Below, one piece after another: positions 26,524-38,057 of a stretch of 64,000 nt of DNA; position 1 is the first letter of the stretch; each line of letters starts with the position of its first letter. This DNA comes from Setaria digitata (Eukaryota; Nematoda; Chromadorea; Rhabditida; Setariidae), in the NCBI GenBank assembly GCA_003640385.1, contig RCAB01000116.1:87693-151692 (forward strand). The letters run 5' to 3'. The notes beneath the pieces were generated by a model. The model saw only the letters and a program-made list of their open reading frames with translations, was not told where the DNA came from and made no database searches. Both the position numbers and the translations under genes were made by a program.

Positions 26524-29500
26524 TTTAAAATTATTATTATTAATAATGTCTTCACAAATCTTTTGTCGTTTTGTTCCTATTGATAATGAATCTTTTTTGC
26601 TTCCTTTTTCTAAATGATGATATTACCAAAGTGCAGAAGAATTTCGAATGAAAAAAAAAAAAAAAAAAAAAAAAACGAAGAAAAGAAGGACAACAAAATA
26701 AGGAAGAAGAAGAATTCTTTCTTTTTTTTTTTTTTTTAAACGAAAAGAAATGAGTTAATAAAGATGTCAGGAAGACTGGGAAAACGTAGAAAGATAGACT
26801 TCAATTAAGTAACTGAATGACGGAAGCAGTAGAATTGTTGTGAGTATCCTAGAAGCAAACCAACAAACTAGTAGCACTATCTCAATTAATTACTGTTGCT
26901 CCATCACTATTAGCAGCATCAATAAATCATTAAATTGGTTTCTATTTAAATATTTGCTAGATCAAAATAAAAATTGGTAAATGCTTTCATCATTTTCAAC
27001 TTTCTCCTTCGCTTCCGTTTTTTCTTTTTTTTTTTTTTTTTTTTCCCCTCCATTTTTCCATTCTTTCTTCAGATTCATTCATTTCTTCAACAAATGACCT
27101 TTTCCCTTGCCGAAATGTCTATTGTTAATTAAAAATTTTTTGAGATGAAAATATTTTGTTCTCTTTGCAAACAAATGGATCATTCAAATAATTTATAGTT
27201 TGAATTTTTGAATTTTATTGTTCCAAAATTGATAATTCAATTTTTTTTTTTTTCATTATTGAAAATATCCAATGCTCTAAAGATTTTATGAAATTTGTAT
27301 AATATTTAAGCATTTAGCGAAAAGCTGAACTTCAGAAATCTTATCAGCTATCTCTAAACAAAGTAGTTTCTTTGAGTTTATCAGTATCCACCTCAGTTTC
27401 CACAGTGGCTAGTTGATCAGGTTCACCGATCATTATTTAACAGATTTACTTTACTTTTTCAATAAAAACAATATTGAGTCAATTTAGAAATATGATAAAT
27501 TACTTATCAGAGTACTTTTCCTTGTAGCATCTGTCGATTTTTTTTTTTCCCCTCTTTTCGACAATAACTCTGTCTGATTATCACTGTAGTTAAAATATTT
27601 ACGAATATTTTTGACTGAACTACTACGAAATTTACATCAACAATAATTTTTATCAATGAAATTGGTTAACAATAACTTTTGAACTAATATGTTAGCGGTG
27701 TGATCATATTAGCTCGAATAGTCGCAATCGGTATTAAATAATTATTAAACTTCACTTAGGCAAGTTTAAAGAAATCTTTCCTTGATGCATTTCATTCTTA
27801 ACCTTCTCGAAATTATCTTGGTTAGAATTTTCTTACTTTTGTCAATCACTGGTATAGCACAATGAAATGAATGATTGGCATAGTCGAGAGCGATTCATAT
27901 CGGCGAACTTTATGCTAATATTAAATAGCAAATGGTATGCATATTTGTTTGAAAGCGTCATTGAACGGTGATATTCTGCCTCCTTTGATGTGCAGTTCAA
28001 TTGCTGTACTTGAGTCGGAAACGATGGATTTATTTGAATTTGAAATGAATAATATGTATATCTAAAAAAGGAGGAAACACTAAGCGAGAAAAGATACCAG
28101 TAACACATATATGAAGGATACGAGTTCAGAGGGAATATTTATCATATTTGTGAACCATTTGTAAATCTCTTTAATGACTATGAACTAGCCAGGAACAATA
28201 ACTGTTTGGAAATTGAATTGAATTCTTTTTAGTAAATAATGAACCATTTCTATTGTTGATTTCATTCATAATAGCATTGAAAATTTAGCATAGTTCATTG
28301 GTTTTGTCTTGCTTATCCACAAGTTACTGCTAATTCTTTCGCATATTTGAATGAAAGGCTGACTACATCTGAGAAATTATGGAGGAGGAAAAAGAGCCCA
28401 AGGCTAAAACTCTATAGAATAAGACAAATTAGTATTAGGATGGAAAAAGAAAGAAAAAAAAGATTAAAAAATTGAATTAGTAGTGTGTGGGAAAGAGGAC
28501 GGAAGCATAAAAAGGGAGCAGGCCAAGAACAGAACAGTAGGATGGAGACAAGAAATGGAAGCCAAAGCCATCAGGGAATCCATTAACATTCGAGTCTATC
28601 TGATGCTGATTAATAAGGTCGTTTTGCAATCGTACTACAGCATTACTAATATGGAACTGAAGGATTCGCAGATTGTTGTGTCTGTAATGGAAAGCTTCAC
28701 CAGGAATGCAGTTTGTTTTCTGGAATTAATTAATTAACTTAATTAGGAGGTTTTTTTTTTTCTACTTTTGCATAAGCAACGTTTTTTTTTTTTTTCTTTT
28801 CTTTTTCTTTTTAGCCAACATTTAAGGAATCATAAATCAGGCTATCAATAGGCTTTTATAAATTAATTTGTAAAGTTCCATATATCGTTGAGTTATAAAT
28901 TCAGTTGTCTTGCATTTACTTACTGCATTAGAACTCAGTGAACCACGAAATGGAAACATGATTGATTAGGAGATGCCTAATTTTTTTTATCAAATATTTG
29001 AAATTTTCGAAAAGTATATCCAACTAGACAGACTATATCAGTGATGTTAGAAATAGACATAATTTTCTGGATGCTGGGAAAAAAAAAAATGAAATAAAAA
29101 ATGCTTTGTTTTGTTTTGTTTTTTTTTTTTTTTTTTTTTTTCTTTCTTTATCTATAAAGGAATAAACCATGGAACTCGCAAATGAAGAAAAAAAAAATCC
29201 AGAAATTTAAATGTTTAAAATACGGAGAAGAAATTGATGGGCCTTAAGTGAACAACTTTTTTCACAATTTCTCTGCTTTACTATCGTTACTTGGCTCATA
29301 GTTAATGGGTGTAGCGCTTCACTTCATTAAAGCAATCAAAATAATTCGATTTAGTGCAAAATGGAGTAAAATGTGACTTTGGGTTTCAATCTAATCTTCC
29401 CTAAATTATCAAACGAAAATCACTTAAAGCTGTTTAATTAAGAGCAGTTTGCGTGCATCATCCTTCATTTCTGGATGTGTTTGTTCTATGCAAAACGCGT

Positions 29501-31960
29501 AATGTGACGTGTTTGTTTGTTTGTTTGTTTTTTTTTTTTTTTTTTTTTTTCGTTTGTATGTATAAATACAGCTGTTAATGTTTGTGTATGTGTAATTGTC
29601 AATGAATAACCCATTTTGTTATAAAATGCTGACAATTAATGTTGTTTAATGTTGATCAACTCCTCATGAAGTTGTTTCGTTTAAATTTTTATAAGCAAAT
29701 ATGAATTATTTCGGTTTTTCTATTGCAATCAATTATGACTTTTTTTTTTTTTCATTTACACATTTGCAGCTGGTATGAAATTTCAAAAGTAAAGCAAAAT
29801 GAAATGTAAATAAAAATAATGCTGGAAATGATTAATTAAACAGTGATTAATTGAAAAGTAATTTTGAAACATTCATTATTTGTTGAAGGAAAAGAAAAGC
29901 AATAATAATGAAATAATAATTAAAAATAATTATGAATAATTTTTCTTTTTCTGCTATACTGTATCTCTAAAAATGTCCCAGATGTGTCGAGATTTTCTAG
30001 TTACTCATTTATAACTTGATTATAATGTGATAATTATAACAGTGGAATGATTAATTAAATTTCTGAGAAATATTCCATCTAGTCAGTCAAAGTCGTACAA
30101 AAATACAAATAATAATTTTTATTTCCTTTTATAGTACAAAGTTTTCCCAATTTTTTATTTTTTTGAATAAACTAAACGTATTTAATGAAAGTGAAAGTTT
30201 TCTATCGTTATTAAAGTAAATAGTTTGATTAGTTTTTTTTTTTTTTTTTTTTNTTGTCACTGAAAAAAAAAAAAAAAAAAAAAAAAAAATGGAAAACTTC
30301 TTTTCTCTATGTGTGCACGTTCAAATTGAGTACATATTGAAAATGTTAAACCGGATTGAAAATATGGATGAGTTTTCGTTTTGTTGGCACATTTTAAATG
30401 TTCTACCACTTCAGTGATAGTAGGATGCAAAAAAAAAAAAAAAAAAAAAATGAAAGAAATTTTTCAACTTCTTCATTCTTCTTCCCATTTCTTCTGAATC
30501 CTCCTCCATCAGTGACGCTAGTAGCATCTGAAAATGTTAAGCCTTCTAAAAATGTCCTTCAATTTTATGCTTTCTGGAATCTTTTCTTCGAAGTTTAGCA
30601 ACATCTACACATTTTCCAGTCTTATCAAGCATTGATCTTATCGATCATCTTTTTTTTTTTTCTTACATACTTTAAAATTCTCGAAGATTATTTTTCAAAC
30701 AGTAGAATATAAGCCATTCATTCATAATAATGTCATTTACCGTTTTTTTTTTCTTTTTTCTCTTCCATCATCTTCTTCAATAATGTTTTTTTTTTTTCCC
30801 GAGAATAGCTTTTCATGTGGATAAGTTTTTCGGGAAATAATGTATTTATTGTTGTACTTTCGACAACATTCTAGGAAATAAAAATTGACGAATGATTGAA
30901 AGCACCTAAAAACATTGATATTTTTGAAACTCATACATTTTTAATTTATTTTCTTATTAATTCTTCCATAAAATGCTGCATTTATAACCTGCCTGAAAAA
31001 ATAATAATAATAATAATTCTCGAAGTTTTCCATTTCTAGGAACAAAAAAAAAAAAAAAAAAAAGAAAAGGAGGGAAGAAACAGCTTAATTTTTATCTCCG
31101 TTTAGGAAAAATCAATTACAAAAATACTAATTCTTTCTTTTTTTGATTAAAAAATTTAAATAATTCATGAATATATTTCAATAGTAATTCTAATTCTTTT
31201 TTTTTTTTTTTTTTTTTTTGTGCGCCTTATAATTAAAGCCATTTTTAATGAATTATCATGCAGTTGTGCATGGCATGGTAATAAATAATAGCAGTAATAA
31301 AGAGCTAATAAATAATAGTATTATACCTTTTAAGATTTCGGGATAATTTTGAAATTCCAAAATATTTATGTCGTGCGGAGATGTGAATGCAAAATAATGC
31401 TAATATTGTGGTGAAAAAACGAGAAATGGAATGAATATTAACGAATTAATGCAAATTTAATTACAGAAAATTTATGAATTGAAAGAAATACTAACTCACT
31501 TATTTAATAAAACTTATTAACCATATGATAAAAGAATGGGAATTTTATTTGAAAGAAAAAAAAAAAAAAAAAAGGAGAAAAAAATCTTTCAGAAAATCCT
31601 TTTTAATCCAATAAAAGTACCACAAATCAATCATAAAAGCTCATAAAAGCTATACCAACAATAAGATGTTCCATTTTCGTTCGTTATCCAATTTTAATCA
31701 TTAACTTCAAACAATTAATTTTCCATTTTCGCTTCCTAAACTATTCATGAATACCACTAATTAGTTAATAGTATGATATGATATGATAAGCGTTTATCAA
31801 AATAACAGATAATATTTCAATAAGGTATCGTCGGCTTCTTTTTTTTTTTTCCTTCCTCAAATTCTACCCTCAATTTTGCGTGCTCCCTTCTTCTCCTCTA
31901 GAAAATCCATTCTTCACCAAAAAGCTTTTTCTCTTTCCTACGATGGAAAAGAAAGAAAAT

Positions 31961-32040
31961 GCGGGGGAGGGAGATGGTGGGTGGAAAAAGTGCGAGGGAG
32001 GAGAGTGGTGGGTGGGAGAAGTGCGGGGGGGAGGGGAGGT
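31961..32040 (+). repeat. G-rich 31-bp minisatellite, quadruplex-prone
   Basis: Two consecutive 31-nt units (31961-31991 and 31992-32022) start GCGGGGGAGGG and GCGAGGGAGGA and share GTGGTGGGTGG-type cores; a third, partial unit follows (32023-32040). Several GGG tracts lie close together (GGGTGGG, then a run of seven G, A and four G), an arrangement able to form a G-quadruplex. This is exceptional in a window that is otherwise strongly AT-rich. Confidence 0.85.
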
Positions 32041-32121
32041 TTTTCCGTTTTATCGATTGTGCTGAGTGTTAAGATAGCTAAAGCATAATTCAAATAAGCG
32101 GATCCCTTCGAAATTTATCGT

Positions 32122-32203
32122 CTCCTCCTCCTCCTCCCACACCGCCAACCGTCCGTCCGTCCCTCCGTGTCCCTACGTCCGTCCGTCCGTCCGTCCGACC
32201 GAT
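32122..32203. repeat. (TCC)n and (GTCC)n pyrimidine-rich repeats
   Basis: A CTCCTC tract (32122-32137) is followed by GTCC tetranucleotide repeats (32150-32165 and 32176-32199). Together with the G-rich minisatellite about 100 bases earlier they make the most GC-rich patch of the window. The Arg/Gly/Asp-rich frame on the reverse strand is a repeat translation. Confidence 0.85.
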
Positions 32204-35200
32204 GGAGAAGAAACACACACGCACACGCGACGTACAAATGCCAAGTAGAGGGATGAGTGGTTAGTAGTGCTGGTATTTTAAATTGTAGAGAAGACGTAAG
32301 AGAGTGACCAAAAGAGGTCATGGATGACCAGAGAAGAGCTATTCAGTTCCGTCTCCATTCTCGACTTCGGTATAGTCCGAAGAGATATCGATAGCTAGAC
32401 AAGAAGTGCCATTAAATTTCTGTCTCGACTTCGTCCATCCAATCTTCCCTCATCATTTCGCTCACTTTCATCTGTTTTTTTTTTTTTTTTTTTTTCGTAA
32501 ATTCTGAATCGGAAGAGTAATATGTTCATTTACTATTTCTTTTTCGTCTAAATTGAATGTTAATTGTATGTAGAAGTATTTTTCTACTTGTATTTCCACT
32601 AAGTCATTTTTTTTTTTTTCCGAATGAAATAGGTAAAATTCACCAAACCGTAGAAAAAAAGTGGTAGCTGTGATTTCAATGGATATGATAATTTTAAAAT
32701 TTACAAGGAAGATGATTAGCATTGATAACGTAATATAAAAATCACACTTATTCAGAAATCTGAGGAAATCGATAAAAGCGCATTGTCAGGAATTTTGATC
32801 ATCATTCGTAAAATGAATTTCATAGCAAGTTTGCTTTCAAAGAAAGGTAGAAGTTAGATGAAGGATATAAAAAAAAAAAAATGTGAATATTTCGTACAAA
32901 CAGTTGGGCACAGGGCACTATTTACTTATATCCTCAAATTTGTTTACTTATATTTGAGCAAGTTCAGATTTTCAAGGTATGAAGTAGTACAAAAAAGATT
33001 GAACTCATAAAATTGAAGCCTTTTAAATGAGAATTTTAACATGATAGTTTGTTAAGTGTTAATAAATATTGAGTCATTATTATTTATATTAACTTATTAA
33101 CTACTCTTTAAATTCAAATCAGAAGGCCCAATTTTTTTCTTATTTTTAGCGGTATAGGATTATATAATTTTGACATTTTTCTCAAATCATCAGTTGATTC
33201 TTGTCTTTTTTTTTACTTAATGTGATGAATTTGATATCGATTCAAATTTAAATGACTATTTTCTTATCTACAAACATTTATGATGTGATTATCGAACATT
33301 CATTCTATCCGTCACATCTTACAACGGCTCCTATCATTTTGCACTTGAAATTACATTGTTAGATAGCGAGGATAGGAAGAAGGAGTGTTAAAAAGTTTTA
33401 AGTCTGTTTTAAAAGCATGTAATTGAAAAAGTTAATAGCGAAGAAAAACAAAATGATTCTCAGTTTAATTGAGATATTGTTACTTTCATGAGTTTTACAT
33501 CTAATGAAATTTGAGAAGTATTTCACTCTGTTTAATCTTTTTTCTACCATTATCCATTATTTCAAGTGTAGCAGTATTAGAATTTTGGAACTTTTCAAAG
33601 TAAAACAAAATGTTCATTACGTATCCATAGTGATTTTTTTTTTTTTTTTTTTGAAATTAAGAATTTCTTTGCGATCTTAAATTATTTTTTTTTTTTTTAA
33701 TTTGAATACCGGATGTAAAGGCACGAAGATGGTGGAAATCGTCATTTGTTGTGTACACTTTGAACTTGTTTATCACCTAGACCAAATGATTCATTTTTGC
33801 AGCAGCTGCCCAAAACTACGTAACAATATGTCCCTCTTAACTTCGATGGATTATTTATCAGTAGTGATGAGGAAAAGATAATGCAAACAGGGGGAAAATG
33901 TGGGAAAAGAGAGACCGGGAAGGGAATATTAGGATTGGATGAAAAGAAGGAAAATATGGTGGTTAATTGATGCATCACTGCAACTTTCCTTTCCCATTTA
34001 TGTTTTAAATTTCTTTTTTTTTTTTGTTCACATATATGTATAAAATTCATCATGAAAAATGGTCTAGTCGATGAGGGGTGCAATAGTTCTTTCAATTGTA
34101 TTCACTTCCTTAATGTATCTAGTCTGTCACTCACGTCTAATGAAGGTCGATTTGAATTTAAATCAGTTCATTTTAATGAAATTTTCCATTTTAAACCAAT
34201 TTAAAAGCTGTGAAATTGATTAAAGCGAAGGAAAAGAAAAGAAAAAAAATCAAATAATTCCTTACTTTTTATATACTCTTTTAAAGCAGTTAAAATTTTG
34301 CTGAAATTAAAAAAAAAAAATTTAGAGGAAGGAAGGGGGAAAAATTTAACCTTATTTTCTTGCTTTAATATAAATGATTATTTTAGAGTTTTTTTTTTTT
34401 TTTTGGTTACGAAAATTAATTTTTCTAAAATATGAGTTGTTTCCCCCTTTGCACTGTTGTAATAATAATCAAACTGAAAGGCATTATTGTGAACAAAAGT
34501 TTCAAACAGTACTTATACGTAATACTCAATAAAGTGATTATTGATATTATCTGAAGATCATTATAATGCCAGATTTCTGATCATCGTCGATGATCAGATG
34601 AATTTTGAACTAATTTGAGTCTTTTTTTTTTACTCTTTCTCCTTTTATTAGCTAATGAAGAAATTTTTCGTTAAATTCCAATCATTTAGTCAATGCGTAA
34701 ATTAATCGTTTCTAAACATAACCTTTTTCGTCCTACCTGCATAATAAATATAAATAACAAATAAGTTTTAAACAAATTTTTAGCATTACAGTTAGGGGAA
34801 AGCTTTATATCGATGAAACAAATTTGTTTAATCCTTTCCAATGCATAATTTACCTTACATATTCAGGCTGAGACCAACCAACAAATAATTTCTATTTGAT
34901 GGTTATTGAAGATAATCTGGAGAATTGATGAATTCCATCCTAAAATTTTTAAAATAGTCTCTCTAAATTCTCTTCTTTCTCCTTCATCCTTCATTTATGT
35001 TCGCTTAATGCTTAGTCTCCTAAAATCACTCTCGTACGATATTTACTTGAATTGAAGGGCTATTCATTATTCCATTCTTCTCCAGCACCTTTCTTTCTCC
35101 TTCCTCTGCTTCTAACACCTATCCTTTCAAAGAAATTTTCATTTTGATAATGGTTTCGTTTACATACAATTTGTTCCAGTGTATTTTTCTTTTTTTATTA

Positions 35201-37838
35201 TTATTCTTCCCGAAAATCATTAGTAGAATAAAATTGTAATTTTACAGCCATCAGTAGTTTTGATTCATTTTGAAATTAAAGTAAGGTACATTTATTGCTT
35301 TTCATTTATTTACTGTATCATCTTTTACTTTGTCACAATAATGAATAACTTCGTTGTTGGCAATAATGTTGATATTGGAATTGGAATATTATAAATAAGT
35401 GTTAAACTTTTGTTGAAGAAAGTTTCGGTGATTTTTTTGACATTAATTTGTCATTTTATCAGTGTAATATGACATTGATGTCGTCTCGTTTCTTTTTTTT
35501 CCGCTTATTAACTGCAAAAGAAACTATCAAGAAATTTTGAAAAGGAGGTACTTTTAACGGTATAATTTACTGCGAAAATAAATGCATTTATAAATAGACA
35601 GGTACATTTTGCACCTGATTATTGTTTAATGAGCTCGATAAATGTCTGAGAGCTCTGGATAGTTTTGAGGTATTGAATTTTGACATATTTGAAACTAGTG
35701 TAACAATAATAGTATACTTCAAGCAAATCGCATAAGTTATAAATTTCAGAATTTCTAAAGAGCTGTTGTGGATATTTTGGTTGATACTTTTCAGTTATCT
35801 ATCTGATCATTTGATATCATCCATAACAAATCATTTGATACCATCAATAACAATTGTTAAGCAAAGTTTATTAAGTGTCTGTCCAACTACTGAAGTGATT
35901 AATCACCATTTGTGTCGATTAATCGATTACTGATTTTTCCGGATGAAGAGTTATGATGTTGGTTTGGAAGCCTCTTCTAATGTTTTCTAGTATTAATGGA
36001 AAACTGCCCACACGTTGATTGCCGCAATATTAGGCTCTTCAATCCTCGAATTAACTTTTTTTTTTTTTTTTTTAGTTTAAACTTGCCACCTTTATCACAA
36101 ATGTTCCTACAAAGACTAATTAGGTAATGGCTTTACTTCTATTAGATATTATTCTGTATATTTATCAATTTATTTGTCGTGTTTATGAACATAATTTATT
36201 GAAACCCATTTAATAGTAGTACATTTATTACAAAAAATGTTTTTTATATTTATATTTTATACACGTTTATTAAATTTTAGAATTTTATGCAAATTAAATT
36301 TTCAGAAGAATTTATGCAGTTAAATTTTATAACAGTAAATAGGTTTGTTTAAATCTATTTTAATGCACCATTTAAAGACATGCTTGTCGTATCAAATAAA
36401 AGAAAAAAATGACACCATAAGTGTCGTTTGTTTGCGTAGGAGTTGTCATCATAGGTTAATTTTGTATGAGATATATTCTAGCAGAAGACCTGACGTTTCA
36501 AAAATTCATCATTTCCATTTTTCCCGATTTTCATTCTACTTTACAGACATCGTTTTTTGTTTTCACCCACTTAGCATTTCTTGCCTTCCTATGTGATGAA
36601 TGTAATTCTAGAACTGAAATTATCCTGAAAGAAGGCTCCTTCAGGATGCCAGTTATACCGAATAATAGGAAGTTCTAGGAAGACCAAAGTCTTTTATATG
36701 GCTTATGCGTAACTTGAATTGTCAATAATTTGAAATACAAATGGTGATTGGCCTGTGGTATATATGTCTCAGAGTGATGGAACAACCAAAAATTTTTATC
36801 AGGAGTGAAGCAGAGTGATTTATATTTTAAGGATGAACGAAATAGACAATTTCGACCATGTTATGACGGATTCCCGGGAGAGCTGCCCCAGTTGGTAAAT
36901 TATTACTATTAGATTACCATGGGAGAGCATATGCCCACTCATAAGTAGCGCCTTTTCAATGGTACTCCAATATAAAGGAAATAATTCCGCGGTTCCTTAT
37001 GGAATATCTGGAACGTAAGTCCACCTGCTTCATAAATACAGTTATACACTGGACACGGCCCACAAAATTAAATACTTCGGAAGTTAACTGCATGGCACTC
37101 AGTCACTCAAAATTTTCACTATTGTTAGAGTCTTAAGGTCAGTTTAAATATAATAGTCTCATGTCGATTAATTGAATCGACGGGAAAACACAGTCATTTT
37201 GCACTAACAATGAACTGCTACTACATGTTAATTATACAATGAATTAGTCAAAGCCAACATTCAACTTTAGATTTGAATTAGCTGCGATCAAAAAACAGAA
37301 AACCTGACACAGTTAATCGATAAAAATGAACATTCTGAGAACGGATTAAAATAGATTAATTGAAGGAAAGGTTAAGAATGGAAAAAAAAGTGAGCTGGAT
37401 ATGTTAGAGAGTACAAAGGATGAGGAGATTGATACGAATGGTATTGCGCAAACTGCACAATAATCGAGTAACTTGATAATTATTAAATGTGAGAAAATAG
37501 CGTAATGCTTGGGGAGAGTTTGAAGATTGATAGATTTCGCGAAATGGCATCGGTTTGATGTTTCGTCAAAGTGTAACAACAATGATTTCGGAACTTTCAA
37601 AAATTATTTTTGGAAAGGTTTGGGATGTGCGTTTTGCAAGGAATTTCCCATGGATCACAGTGTTTGGAGGGTTTTATTGTTGTGTTTATAATTTGTATTT
37701 CCTAGTTTATGATAGTAGTTTATACTCAAGGAGTAGGATGATTTCGAGGAATAAAGAGTGAGTAATTTTAGTTACGAAATTAAAAAAAAAAAAATGACAG
37801 ATGTGATTGCACTTGTAATTTTTTTTTTTTTTAACTTT

Positions 37839-37918
37839 TGACCTCAACTCAGTCGTGATTACCCGCTGAATTTAGGCATATAACTATAGGGAGGAAAAGA
37901 AACTAACTAGGGATCTGA
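37839..37918 (+). pseudogene. Relic of the 5' end of 28S rRNA
   Basis: The sequence runs GACCTCAACTCAGTCGTGAT, TACCCGCTGAATTT, GGCATATAACTA and GGAGGAAAAGAAACTAACTA. This is the well-known start of eukaryotic 28S rRNA (GACCTCA...CCCGCTGAA.TTAAGCATAT...GCGGAGGAAAAGAAACTAAC). It differs at conserved sites: AAGCATAT has become AGGCATAT and CTAAGCGGAGG has become CTATAGGGAGG. Similarity fades after about 37918. With no further 28S sequence attached it is a short decayed insertion, ending about 140 bp before the adducin start codon. Confidence 0.85.
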
Positions 37919-38057
37919 AACTAGTGGCTTGAATTTTTATAATCTTTTATGTTGACTTTGCGGCGGAAAAGTGTTTGTAATCGTATTTTTGAGTACTGAT
38001 GAAAATTTTTGTTACTTAGTTTCTCTGAATACCTTTTCTTTTCCTTTTTAAGGCATC

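Larger units (their letters stand above)
19989..38057. other. Gene-free region between DOK and adducin genes
   Basis: About 18 kb with no exon I can support beyond the weak candidate at 26236-26523. It holds many A/T runs of 12-30 bases, ATT-type repeats near 22447-22560, a (GT)n tract at 24489-24540, the TA satellite at 25271-25460, a GC-richer patch at 31950-32430 with a G-rich minisatellite and TCCG repeats, a block of more balanced composition at about 36600-37130, and a 28S relic at 37839-37918. The polar frame at 28483-28737 (GKEDGSIKREQAKNRTVGW) has no recognised family and no clear splice context. Confidence 0.55.

Noticed and set aside
31876..32088. Gly/Arg/Trp-rich forward frames
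   Set aside because: They are translations of the G-rich minisatellite; the repeat stays open in two frames by composition.
32115..32321. Reverse-strand frame rich in Arg, Gly and Asp
   Set aside because: The composition comes from GTCC and TCC repeats.
33742..34095. Reverse-strand frame of 117 codons
   Set aside because: No domain, no family resemblance and no convincing splice context; consistent with a chance open frame.
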